This document shows, piece by piece, positions 7,157 to 14,488 of a stretch of 47,762 nucleotides of DNA. Source of the stretch: CAZVWV01 sp964631745 (lineage in GTDB: Bacteria; Bdellovibrionota_C; UBA2361; JBGSMV01); NCBI GenBank assembly GCA_964631745.1, contig CAZVWV010000009.1, forward strand, positions 1 to 47,762, written 5' to 3'. Below the pieces are notes generated by a model, which did no database searches, was not told the origin of the DNA, and was given only the letters and a program-made list of their open reading frames with translations. The position numbers were made by a program, and so were the translations under genes. The stretch's first letter is position 1; each line of letters starts with the position of its first letter.

Positions 7157-8221
7157 TTAGGCGGGGAAAATTGACTTAACTGCGGCCTCAATTAAAGTTA
7201 ACGGTACCTCCACATCATGCACCCCCTGGCCGATGCGTTTAAGTAGAGCCATGCGAATAAAACCGGAGCTGTTCTTTTTATCAGCCCGAAGTTTATTTAT
7301 TACGGTTTTGAGTGAGACTCGTCGATGTAAGCGAGTCGGTAGCTCGTAAGCTCTTAGCATCCGTCGCACTGTTTCCAACTCATCGAGGGGCAGGCCCAGC
7401 AGTTGATTTGCGATAAATCCCTCGGCTAATAACCCAAGCCCTACCGCCTCGCCGTGCATCAAGTTTGAGTCCTCGAGAGCGTGCCCCACGGTATGGCCCA
7501 AATTTAGAAGTTTGCGCTGGCCGCGCTCAAAAGGGTCCGCGCAAACTGTTGCGCGCTTAAGCTCTATCGAGTGCGAAACTAATTCCGGCATTGCTACGGG
7601 CGGGTTCACTAGCGCGCCACTTAGCAGTAGATCTACATCTTGGCCACCAGCTAAAAGCGCATGTTTTATTACCTCGGCATATCCACACGCCATTTCGCGC
7701 CTTGGAAGTGTGCTTAAGAGATCGGTATCGCAACCCACAAACAACGGAGCGCTAAAGCTTCCGATATAGTTCTTTAGCTTCGAGAAATTGATCCCGTTTT
7801 TACCGCCAATGGAGGCGTCCACTTGCGAGAGCAAAGTCGTGGGAAGATTTACAAACTCCAATCCGCGCATGAAGGTTGAGGCCGCAAAGGCGCCCACATC
7901 ACAGACACATCCGCCACCGAAGTTAATCACCAAAGAGGCTCGATCCAGTTTTAACTGAACCATCTTGTGCCATAATCTCTTGACGACTTTTAAGTCTTTG
8001 GCTTTTTCCCCGCAAGGGACTTCAACGGCTTTGAAATTAGTTTTAATAGCCTGGCTTAATCTCTTGAGATGTCGCGAAGCCACATTGCGATCTGTTATTA
8101 CAAGGATTTTTGAGAAGCGGGTGAGGTCCACTAGGTCAGGGAGTGAGGAGATCAAACCTGCCCTTACCTGGAATTCCCCAAGCAGAGGTGCGGAGGAAGA
8201 TTGTGCCGCCGTTACTGACAT
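7157..8221 (-). CDS. aroB: 3-dehydroquinate synthase
   Basis: Cyclises DAHP to 3-dehydroquinate with transiently used NAD+ and a bound divalent metal. The 354-residue protein has the nucleotide-binding FGGGCVCDVGAFAASTFMRG, then LPTTLLSQVDASIGGKNGIN. The metal ligands are the Glu of GYAEVIKHALL, the His of LNLGHTVGHALE and the His of LMHGEAVGLGL. It starts one base after the dtd stop and heads the enzyme order aroB-aroA-aroK-aroE-aroD-aroC. No DAHP synthase gene is in the window, so the entry step must be encoded elsewhere. Confidence 0.95.
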   Translation of the reverse strand: MSVTAAQSSSAPLLGEFQVRAGLISSLPDLVDLTRFSKILVITDRNVASRHLKRLSQAIKTNFKAVEVPCGEKAKDLKVVKRLWHKMVQLKLDRASLVINFGGGCVCDVGAFAASTFMRGLEFVNLPTTLLSQVDASIGGKNGINFSKLKNYIGSFSAPLFVGCDTDLLSTLPRREMACGYAEVIKHALLAGGQDVDLLLSGALVNPPVAMPELVSHSIELKRATVCADPFERGQRKLLNLGHTVGHALEDSNLMHGEAVGLGLLAEGFIANQLLGLPLDELETVRRMLRAYELPTRLHRRVSLKTVINKLRADKKNSSGFIRMALLKRIGQGVHDVEVPLTLIEAAVKSIFPA

Positions 8222-8222
8222 C

Positions 8223-8663
8223 TTAAGCTTCCAAAATCAGGGTAACAGGGCCATCGTTTATGAGCTCCACCTGCATGTGGGCTTGAAACACGCCCTTTTC
8301 CACAACACCCCCACCGAGGTCCTTGAAGATCTGGGCTAAAGATTCAAAAAGGTGAGCGGCACCCTCAGGCCGCATGGCTCCGAAAAATTCGGGCCTTCGA
8401 CCTTTGGATGTGTCGCCAAAAAGGGTGAACTGCGGAATCAATAAAAGTTCACCTTTGGTATCACGCAAGCTATACTGAAATTTGCCGGCATCGTCCGGAA
8501 AAACACGTAAATTCAAAATCTTTTCCGCCATAGGGCGAAGCTTCTCGGCTGTGTCTTCAGCGCCAATGCCAACAAGGAGCAACAAACCACAACCAATCTG
8601 GCCGACTGAGACCGAGTCAACGCTGACGGAGGCGCGGCTCACACGTTGCAATACAATGCGCAT
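8223..8663 (-). CDS. dtd: D-aminoacyl-tRNA deacylase
   Basis: Hydrolyses D-amino acids (and Gly) mis-attached to tRNA. The 146-residue length and MRIVLQRVSRASVSVD start are those of the DTD family. The Gly-cisPro motif is present as NDGPVTL near the C terminus. The other signature, normally SQFTL, reads PQFTL here: residue 77, Ser in E. coli DTD, is Pro (codon 8433-8435), while Gln78, Phe79 and catalytic-pocket Thr80 are kept. The gene ends one base before aroB starts, so it is co-transcribed with the aro genes. The linkage is probably expression sharing and not one pathway. Confidence 0.92.
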   Translation of the reverse strand: MRIVLQRVSRASVSVDSVSVGQIGCGLLLLVGIGAEDTAEKLRPMAEKILNLRVFPDDAGKFQYSLRDTKGELLLIPQFTLFGDTSKGRRPEFFGAMRPEGAAHLFESLAQIFKDLGGGVVEKGVFQAHMQVELINDGPVTLILEA

Positions 8664-8717
8664 GCTAGAAGATACTATTTTGTGGGATGGCTTGTCGAAT
8701 GTGGCTAACGAATGTGG

Positions 8718-9029
8718 CTAACGAGTTAGAAACTGGGCCAAAGCGTGCTCAACCTTCGATTCTGTTAGGGGCCTGGAAAGGTAGATAGCTTCACTTTCCG
8801 CGGCGCTCTCGCGGGTATGCTGGGCATTTCCTACAATTAAGCATTTGGTAAGGGCCGCCTTCGGAATATCCGGTAAAAAATAGGGCTCTGTGATAATTTT
8901 AGTGTTGGAGAACCCAAAGGGGATCTCATGTAAAATATGAGTCTTAACCCCACGGGCTGTCAGCAACTCGGTGAATAGTGCTTGAATTGCGGGGTCTATA
9001 AAGCAAACTGTGACAGTATCGTATTTCAT
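8718..9029 (-). CDS. uncharacterised 103-residue protein
   Basis: Not recognised. The protein begins MKYDTVTVCFIDPAIQALFT, with a hydrophobic strand followed by an acidic turn and a helix. It ends with YLSRPLTESKVEHALAQFL, a strand, a proline turn and a helix. That alternation loosely resembles the fold of a response-regulator receiver domain that has lost its phospho-acceptor Asp, but I cannot claim membership. It lies 54 nt upstream of dtd on the same strand and could be the first gene of the dtd-aro operon. The 164-bp gap upstream is shared with the divergent acyl-CoA dehydrogenase gene and would hold both promoters. Confidence 0.65.
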   Translation of the reverse strand: MKYDTVTVCFIDPAIQALFTELLTARGVKTHILHEIPFGFSNTKIITEPYFLPDIPKAALTKCLIVGNAQHTRESAAESEAIYLSRPLTESKVEHALAQFLTR

Positions 9030-9193
9030 GGCGCTTAATGTAAGATGACCCCTGACACTTAGGTTCTTCTAAAAAAAGAGTGGCCGATAACATGCACAAA
9101 CGGCCCTGAGCCAGTACCCCGGTGCGATTTTTATGTGCGATTTTGCTCAGTTAGCTTTAAATGCATCTAGTATTTGTGATATAAGGCCTCTTT

Positions 9194-10408
9194 ATGAATC
9201 TCCCCGATTTTGATCTTTTTAACCCATCACCCGAGCATAAGCTGCTTCGGCAAAGTGTGCGCGAATTTGTGCAACATGAGGTCGAACCTCAGGCTGGGGA
9301 CTTCGACGCCAAAGAGCTTTTTAATCTTGGGCTATTTCGCAAATTGGGGGACTTGGGGCTTTTAGGTATTACGGCTCCGGAGGAGTTCGGCGGCTCGGGC
9401 ATGGATGCTCTCTCGGCAGTGATAGCGCATGAAGAGATCTCGTATTCTGATCCGGGATTCTGCTTGGCGTATCTGGCGCACGCCATGCTTTGCGTAAATA
9501 ATTTGGCAGTCAACGGATCCACCGAGCAGAAGCAGCGTTATCTGCCGAAGCTCTGTTCAGGCGAATGGGTGGGCGCCATGGGACTTTCGGAACCGCATGT
9601 TGGCACGGATGTGCTGGGGATGAAGACCACGGTCGGAAAAACCGCAGATGGTTTTAGCATTAACGGCCGAAAGCTCTGGATCACCAACGGCACCATTGAT
9701 GAAGCCGGTAAGCCTTGCGATGTACTCTGGCTTTACGCCAAAACTGGCTCCGATCCAAAAGGTCGCGCTCAGATCTCAACGTTTATCGTAGAGGGAACAT
9801 TTGCGGGGTTTAGCGTCGGTCAAAAAATTCGACAAAAGAGCGGTATGCGCGCTTCCAATACGGCTGAGCTATGCTTTGATGATTGTAAAGTTCCTCTGGC
9901 AAACTTGGTGGGGCAAGAGGGGGATTCACTGACGCACATGATGCGCAACCTGGAGATGGAACGTTTGACACTGGCCGCTATGAGCGTCGGCATAGCCAAG
10001 CGATCCCTCGATGTAATGCTAAAATACGCCAACGAGCGCCAGGCCTTCGGTAAACCGATCGCCAGCTTCGGTCAGGTGCAACGTCATATCGCCGACAGTT
10101 ATGCTGAATACCAGGCCGCGCGAACTTACGTGTACAACACGGCCCGCGGTTTAAGCCTCACCTCTGGCGGTAATCGCCTCGATTCCGATGGCGCTAAGCT
10201 TTTTGCGGCGCCTGTCGGTAAAACCATCGCGGACCGCGCTATCCAGGTTTTGGGTGGTTTCGGATATGTTGGGCAGTATGTGGTTGAGCGATTGTGGCGT
10301 GATTCCAAGCTGTTGGAGATTGGTGGCGGCACTTTAGAAGCTCATCAGAAAAACATCACCGTCGATCTTCAAAAACGGGTGCAGTCGGGTAACTTGAGAC
10401 TAGATTGA
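9194..10408 (+). CDS. acyl-CoA dehydrogenase, isovaleryl-CoA-dehydrogenase-like
   Basis: An FAD flavoenzyme of 404 residues that would oxidise a short or branched acyl-CoA to the enoyl-CoA and pass electrons to electron-transfer flavoprotein. Family motifs are GLLGITAPEEFGGSGMD, the FAD/substrate segment GAMGLSEPHVGTDV, KLWITNG, and RQAFGKPIASFGQVQ with QVLGGFGYV near the C terminus. The catalytic base of most families (Glu in YEGT near the C terminus) is Gly here (IGGGTLEAH). A Glu lies in NLEMERL (E256), where isovaleryl-CoA dehydrogenase has its base. Substrate specificity is inferred from that residue only. It sits alone, upstream of a sugar transferase, with no ETF or enoyl-CoA hydratase beside it. 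Confidence 0.88.
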   Translation: MNLPDFDLFNPSPEHKLLRQSVREFVQHEVEPQAGDFDAKELFNLGLFRKLGDLGLLGITAPEEFGGSGMDALSAVIAHEEISYSDPGFCLAYLAHAMLCVNNLAVNGSTEQKQRYLPKLCSGEWVGAMGLSEPHVGTDVLGMKTTVGKTADGFSINGRKLWITNGTIDEAGKPCDVLWLYAKTGSDPKGRAQISTFIVEGTFAGFSVGQKIRQKSGMRASNTAELCFDDCKVPLANLVGQEGDSLTHMMRNLEMERLTLAAMSVGIAKRSLDVMLKYANERQAFGKPIASFGQVQRHIADSYAEYQAARTYVYNTARGLSLTSGGNRLDSDGAKLFAAPVGKTIADRAIQVLGGFGYVGQYVVERLWRDSKLLEIGGGTLEAHQKNITVDLQKRVQSGNLRLD

Positions 10409-10436
10409 GCGTATAGATTAAGACTTGTAGCGCAAG

Positions 10437-11930
10437 ATGTTAAAAGAGAACTGGCGTCTTGTTTCCAGAATTGAGCGGCTCGGAGATCTGCTAATTATCA
10501 TCTGCTCGTTTTTTTTCGCGTATTTCGGGCGCAGCTCATTACTGTATTGGAATCAAAAATTCAAATGGGAGCTTCCCTTTGCGGGCCTGGAATTAGCTCC
10601 GCTTCAGAACTATTACATCGTCCTGATAATCGCCATGTTGGTTTACTTAATAGTGCTGGAGGTGATGGGCGCCTACAGCAGTATGCGGCTTAGCTCAAGT
10701 TTTAATCTGCTTAAGCTTTCCTTTTTAAGTAGCTTTTTCTCATTTTTCGCGATCTCTACCAGTCTGTATATTCTGAAACTGGATCTGAGCCGTTCGTTTA
10801 TCGCGTTATTTTGTATCATTGTAACGTTGGCGATCACGCTTGAGCGTTATGTGATCTTGGAACTTCTGAGGTTTTGGCGAAAACGCGGGAAGAATTTTAG
10901 AAATATAGTGGTCGTGGGGGTGGGCGAGCAGGCCGCCAGATTGGCGCATGAGATTTCGATGCGCCCGGAGCTCGGGTTGCGCATTCTTGGATTTGCGCAC
11001 CTCAAAGAAGGCACGCCCAAGAACACTGAGATATTCGGAGCCTTCAGAGAGAAACTTAGAGCTTACGGATGTGTGCGTATCGGTCGCTTGTTTGTGGGGA
11101 GGGCTGAGCTTGAAAGCTCGCTCAACGAGCACGCCGTGGATGAGGTGATCTTCACGGACGTGATCGAGGTTATGCCTCAGGTGGAGGAGATGATCGTGAT
11201 CTGTGCGGAGCAGGGCATACGCACCACCATCGCCGCCGATCTTTTTAGTATTGGGCTTGTAAAATCCGGCATTAGCTATTTCGGGGCGATGCCGCTGATT
11301 CATTTCCAGACGCCGCCGGGCGACAAATGGGAACTGGCGCTAAAACGGTATCTAGATATCGCGCTCTCACTTTTTCTTTTGTTGGTGTTATCCCCAGTAT
11401 TTCTAGTGTTGGCCCTCCTGGTGAAATTTGGCTCAAAAGGCCCGTCCTTTTTTTCACAAACTCGCGTGGGTCTAAACGGCCGCCAATTTAAAATGTACAA
11501 ATTCCGCTCGATGTATTTGGGAGCCGAGAAAAAATTGCACGAGCTCAAAGCTCATAACGAGATGGACGGGCCCGTCTTTAAGTTAAAGAACGATCCCCGT
11601 GTGACCTGGATCGGAAAGATCCTAAGAAGATTCAGCCTAGACGAACTTCCGCAGCTCTGGAACGTGCTGCGCGGCGACATGAGCCTAGTCGGCCCCAGAC
11701 CGCCAGTGCCCGGCGAAGTCTCGATGTACGAACGCCGAGATCGCAGGCGACTCTCGATGCGCCCCGGCATGACCTGCATCTGGCAGGTGAGTGGACGCAG
11801 CGAGATTAGAGATTTCGAGTCGTGGGTCAAACTAGATCTCGAATATATAGATAACTGGTCGCTGGTGCTCGATCTGATTTTGCTGGCGCGCACGATACCT
11901 GCGGTATTGTTCGGGGTAGGGGCGCGCTAG
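10437..11930 (+). CDS. polyprenyl-phosphate sugar-1-phosphate transferase (exopolysaccharide/O-antigen initiation)
   Basis: A membrane enzyme of 497 residues of the WbaP/WcaJ type. It would start a surface polysaccharide by moving a sugar-1-phosphate from a UDP-sugar to undecaprenyl phosphate. Four hydrophobic segments occupy about residues 12-135. A nucleotide-fold CoA_binding_3-like domain (NIVVVGVGEQAARLAHEI) covers about 150-290. The catalytic bac_transf domain starts at the reentrant helix YLDIALSLFLLLVLSPVFLV and contains FKMYKFRSMY, RFSLDELPQLWNVLRGDMSLVGPRP and RPGMTCIWQVSGR. The sugar cannot be predicted. No glycosyltransferases are adjacent, but the orphan tail of a second such gene lies at 14345-14488. 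Confidence 0.9.
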   Translation: MLKENWRLVSRIERLGDLLIIICSFFFAYFGRSSLLYWNQKFKWELPFAGLELAPLQNYYIVLIIAMLVYLIVLEVMGAYSSMRLSSSFNLLKLSFLSSFFSFFAISTSLYILKLDLSRSFIALFCIIVTLAITLERYVILELLRFWRKRGKNFRNIVVVGVGEQAARLAHEISMRPELGLRILGFAHLKEGTPKNTEIFGAFREKLRAYGCVRIGRLFVGRAELESSLNEHAVDEVIFTDVIEVMPQVEEMIVICAEQGIRTTIAADLFSIGLVKSGISYFGAMPLIHFQTPPGDKWELALKRYLDIALSLFLLLVLSPVFLVLALLVKFGSKGPSFFSQTRVGLNGRQFKMYKFRSMYLGAEKKLHELKAHNEMDGPVFKLKNDPRVTWIGKILRRFSLDELPQLWNVLRGDMSLVGPRPPVPGEVSMYERRDRRRLSMRPGMTCIWQVSGRSEIRDFESWVKLDLEYIDNWSLVLDLILLARTIPAVLFGVGAR

Positions 11931-11954
11931 GGGGCTACCAATTCTGCTACCTTT

Positions 11955-11984
11955 AGCACTTTCGTGCTGTGCGAAATTTTTTTT
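11955..11984 (+). terminator. possible intrinsic terminator after the sugar transferase
   Basis: The stem AGCAC-TTTC-GTGCT (11955-11968) is followed by eight consecutive T at 11977-11984. The stem is short, and eight bases separate it from the T run, so it is a weak candidate. It is in the right place, 25 bp after the sugar transferase stop. Confidence 0.4.
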
Positions 11985-11986
11985 GA

Positions 11987-12102
11987 ACCACAAAGGCTCC
12001 AAGTCACAAAGAGGCACAAAGTCAGCAATATTTTGTACCGTTCTCTTTGCCGCTGCCTCAAGTCTCACTTTGTGCCCCTTTGTGTTTTGGTGTCTTCGTG
12101 GT
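11987..12102. repeat. palindromic repeat with 35-bp inverted arms
   Basis: The arm at 11987-12021 (starting ACCACAAAGGCTCCAAG) is the reverse complement of 12068-12102 with about 29 of 35 bases matching. The 46-nt spacer has no gene. The ends and spacing of short CACnnAG blocks resemble the palindrome at 1460-1535, so the two appear to be one family. It sits between the sugar transferase and the first TA module, at the edge of the accessory patch. Confidence 0.65.
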
Positions 12103-12155
12103 GAAAAGAAGTCCGCAAACCTTGAGTTCCATATTGCAAAGCCAAATTGACTAAT

Positions 12156-12184
12156 TTGACAGATCTGCTTAGCTAAGTTAGACT
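12156..12184 (+). promoter_or_regulatory. promoter of the Phd/PIN module with palindromic operator
   Basis: A -35 box TTGACA (12156-12161) and a -10 box TAGACT (12179-12184) are 17 bp apart. The antitoxin ATG at 12191 lies only six bases after the -10 box, where transcription should begin, and no Shine-Dalgarno sequence precedes it. The transcript is therefore probably leaderless. A perfect 10-bp palindrome CTTAGCTAAG (12168-12177) fills the spacer and is a likely operator for the antitoxin. Confidence 0.7.
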
Positions 12185-12190
12185 AACCCT

Positions 12191-12466
12191 ATGGTAAAGC
12201 GTAAGAACCGTGACAAGAACCAGCCTGTAATCAAGTTAATTAACACCCATAAAGCCAAAACCGAGCTGTCAAAATTAATTCGCCAAGTCGAAGAGTTCGG
12301 CTCGTCCTTTAAAATCTGTCGTGATGGCAAGCCGGTGGCCGAGTTACGACCTATCAGCGCTACCGAGAATGTTTTTGAACGAGATGCAGTGCTGTCTCGA
12401 ATTAAATTCCTTGAAGATCCCGCAACCCCCTGTGACGAAGCGGATTGGCCGAAGGACCTGAGATAA
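12191..12466 (+). CDS. Phd/YefM-family antitoxin
   Basis: This 91-residue protein is the first gene of a type II TA pair. The N-terminal Phd fold, which dimerises on operator DNA, contains IKLINTHKAKTELSKLIRQVE and FKICRDGKPVAELRP. The acidic tail (FLEDPATPCDEADWPKDL) would wrap the toxin. A basic leader (MVKRKNRDKNQP) precedes the fold and could be removed if a later start were used, but no other ATG fits. One base separates its stop from the PIN toxin. The palindrome in the promoter is its probable operator. Confidence 0.88.
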   Translation: MVKRKNRDKNQPVIKLINTHKAKTELSKLIRQVEEFGSSFKICRDGKPVAELRPISATENVFERDAVLSRIKFLEDPATPCDEADWPKDLR

Positions 12467-12467
12467 G

Positions 12468-12854
12468 GTGTACCTACTGGATACCTGTACATTGCTCTGG
12501 CTTGCGTCCGCGCAGGAACAGTTGTCGTCAGAAGCAAAGCGACTAATTAAAGGTAGTCGCGCAAAAATATTCGTCTCCTCGATCTCGGCACTCGAAATCG
12601 CGATCAAAGCCCGGCGCAAGAAGCTGACCCTTCCCCTAAAAGCAAGCGAATGGTTCGCCCGCGCACTTGAGCACCATGGGTTAAGTGAGATTGCAGTTGA
12701 TCATTGCATTGCCGCCACTTCTGGCGAATTGCCGCTTATACACCCCGATCCTTTTGATAGGATTCTGGTGGCAACTGCGGCCTTGAATGATTTTAGTATT
12801 ATCTCGCCCGATCGAGAGATTTCCACGTATAAACAGGTTCGGGTGTTGTGGTAG
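12468..12854 (+). CDS. PIN-domain toxin (VapC-like ribonuclease)
   Basis: A 128-residue PIN nuclease with GTG start at 12468, one base after the antitoxin stop. The four acidic metal ligands of the family are visible: D5 in YLLDTCTLLWL, E43 in SISALEIAIKARR, D97 in HPDPFDRILVATA, and D115 in ISPDREI. Such toxins cleave tRNA or rRNA when freed from the antitoxin. The frame is intact, so unlike the other toxins flanking this window region it may be active. The closest relatives I recall are COG3744 PIN proteins paired with Phd antitoxins. Confidence 0.88.
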   Translation: MYLLDTCTLLWLASAQEQLSSEAKRLIKGSRAKIFVSSISALEIAIKARRKKLTLPLKASEWFARALEHHGLSEIAVDHCIAATSGELPLIHPDPFDRILVATAALNDFSIISPDREISTYKQVRVLW

Positions 12855-13478
12855 GGTTGGCTGGTATCGAGAAATGTGCATTACCATCAGAGATGGTAGA
12901 ACTTCACAATCTTCAAAAAGTAAGCAATCATGATAGATTACCTGTCATGTTTCAGTCGCGCCTCGGGCGCGGCTCAGTCCAACGGCTTGGCTGAACAGGC
13001 GAAGGCAACTTGGCTTCTAAAATCTTAGTCACCGTTCACGGCTTTTTCTCTGTTCGAACCGATTTTTCAGGGGCAGCACTCCTGTCCAGTTTGCAATCAG
13101 CTTTTGCTACCGGAAGCAGAAAAGCCCTAGCATGTATTATCGTAACCGTTCACCCCCCTGCTGTACAGGAAGCTGACCGAACTGGTAAAGGCGCGATTTT
13201 GCTGGGCAACAGGCACCGTGCGCAAATACCGCAAGCACTTGGCGGGTGGCTTCCGTGCTGCTGGGCTTCGCGTCGGCAACGTCGATCCCGCTACTGTGGG
13301 TGGCGGTACGGGTTGTGCTGCCGCCTGGAATTTGTAGGAGCTTGGGGCTTGGAGGCTTGGTATTTGGGTCCTTGGAATTTTGGAGATTGGGGCTTGGATT
13401 TTTTGGGATCGTTGCTATTTGAAAAGTTGGATCTGACCTCGGGGCTATTACCTGCAACGGCAGCTTAAAAAAATCATG
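12855..13478. other. 624-bp intergenic stretch, decayed and repetitive
   Basis: No convincing gene. At 12941-12999 two adjacent hairpins occur: CGCGCC-TCG-GGCGCG (12957-12971), and a CAG/CCAA stem with a CGGC loop (12975-12993). They are enclosed by CCTGT...ACAGG. The 9-mer ACCGTTCAC occurs at about 13030 and again at 13147, 118 bp apart. The frame from 13160 onward reads LLYRKLTELVKARFCWATGT, which I do not recognise; it ends at a stop before a TTGG-rich low-complexity tract (about 13335-13412). It reads as remains of inserted DNA. Confidence 0.5.
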
Positions 13479-13521
13479 TATGGACAATGTACGCCTATAT
13501 GTTATACTAATCAAGTCCATA
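13479..13521 (+). promoter_or_regulatory. promoter and operator of the DUF1778/GNAT module
   Basis: The -35-like TGGACA (13481-13486) and -10 TATACT (13503-13508) are 16 bp apart. A 7-bp inverted repeat, TATGGAC (13479-13485) and GTCCATA (13515-13521), brackets both boxes and is a likely operator for the ribbon-helix-helix antitoxin. A leader of about 30 nt with a good ribosome site (AGGAG before ATG 13545) follows, unlike the other two TA promoters in this window. Confidence 0.6.
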
Positions 13522-13544
13522 ACTGAATTTTCACAGGAGTAACC

Positions 13545-13841
13545 ATGACCGGCCAACCCGCACCGAGAGCAGCGCTCAAGGAGCTTAAAGTGCAGCTTCG
13601 CTTACGACGAGCACAGAAAGAGGTCATCAGTCGCGCCGCACAGATCAAGCAAACCTCATTAACGAGCTTCATGGTGGAGCACGCCTTTAGCGCGGCACAG
13701 CAGGTCATCGCCGATCAAGTGCATTTCGCACTCTCGCCTGAGCGTTGGGAGGCCTTTTGCGCTGCGCTCGATATGCCACCCAAAGAAATTCCGGCACTTC
13801 GTAAACTCCTCACTGAACCAAGCATCTTCGATGACAAGTGA
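13545..13841 (+). CDS. DUF1778 (TacA-like) antitoxin
   Basis: A 98-residue antitoxin with an N-terminal ribbon-helix-helix (about residues 10-60: LKVQLRLRRAQKEVISRAAQ, then TSLTSFMVEHAFSAAQQVI). The C-terminal tail (FALSPERWEAFCAALDMPPK) neutralises the toxin. This is the TacA/AtaR arrangement, in which the antitoxin also represses the operon cooperatively with the toxin. It has a good Shine-Dalgarno AGGAG and overlaps the downstream toxin by 11 nt. Confidence 0.9.
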   Translation: MTGQPAPRAALKELKVQLRLRRAQKEVISRAAQIKQTSLTSFMVEHAFSAAQQVIADQVHFALSPERWEAFCAALDMPPKEIPALRKLLTEPSIFDDK

Positions 13842-14343
13842 GCCGCGCCTTAACAAACCCGTGCCTCTTGATATCAATCACGACCTTTCTCTCTTTGATT
13901 GCGGCGTCGATGCGCTAAATGATTATCTCCGAAATAACGCCTATCAGAACCAGCAGAATCGTTCCGCCCGGACCTTTGTGGCCGCACGGAGTGGTCGTGT
14001 TGTGGGCTACTACTCGCTGGCGGCAGGTTCAGTGAGCCGCGAAGAGACTCCGCCGCGCGTAGCGCAAGGTTTGCCAAGACATCCCGTTCCGATCATTCTT
14101 CTTGCGCGGCTTGCTGTTGATTTGGGGGAAGCGGGGCAGGGGTTAGGGAAAGCGCTCCTCAAGGACGCCTTGCTTCGTGCTTCGCAGGCTTCCGATATGG
14201 TCGGCTGCCGAGCGGTTTTGACTCACGCCAAAGATGAAAACGTGAAAAGTTTTTACAGCAAGGTTGGCTTTGAGCCTTCGCCGGTAAACGAGCTTCATCT
14301 ATATCTTCTAATGAAAGATATAAAAAAAATTACCGGATCGTAA
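13831..14343 (+). CDS. GNAT-fold toxin (TacT/AtaT-like aminoacyl-tRNA acetyltransferase)
   Basis: A 170-residue acetyltransferase that in this family blocks translation by acetylating the amino group of charged tRNAs. The N-terminal family motif DCGVDALNDYLRNNAYQNQQ is present. The acetyl-CoA site follows, VPIILLARLAVDLGEAGQGL with GKALLKDAL, and the C-terminal KDENVKSFYSKVGFEPSP carries the catalytic Tyr of related toxins. The protein looks complete. It stops at 14343, directly against the remnant of a second sugar transferase that begins at 14345, so this stop marks one edge of the inserted TA block. Confidence 0.9.
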   Translation: MTSEPRLNKPVPLDINHDLSLFDCGVDALNDYLRNNAYQNQQNRSARTFVAARSGRVVGYYSLAAGSVSREETPPRVAQGLPRHPVPIILLARLAVDLGEAGQGLGKALLKDALLRASQASDMVGCRAVLTHAKDENVKSFYSKVGFEPSPVNELHLYLLMKDIKKITGS

Positions 14344-14344
14344 A

Positions 14345-14488
14345 CTTCTGATTTTGGGTGCGCGCACAATCCCTGCGGTCCTGCTGAGTGAGACCGTAGA
14401 GCGCGAGGTGGCATCAAATGCCCGGCTGGCAGGCAGCACATTTGGGCGATGGCAACTGACCGCCCCACGCGAAATGCTTCTAGCTTAA
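14345..14488 (+). pseudogene. C-terminal remnant of a second sugar transferase
   Basis: From 14345 the frame reads LLILGARTIPAVLLSETVER and continues to a stop at 14486-14488 (47 codons). The first part matches the end of the intact sugar transferase (LILLARTIPAVLFG at about 11875-11910), at both protein and DNA level (about 27 of 35 bases). The rest of the gene is missing: homology begins two bases after the GNAT toxin stop. The 30-residue tail after the match differs from the intact gene, so this is a paralogue or a displaced allele and not a simple recent duplication. Confidence 0.65.

Noticed and set aside
13160..13420. Variable region or target-gene end of a diversity-generating retroelement (GGFRAAGLRV, then TTGG-rich tail)
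   Set aside because: There is no adenine-rich template repeat, no matching copy in the window and no DGR-type reverse transcriptase. The frame starts after a stop and is not a recognisable protein.
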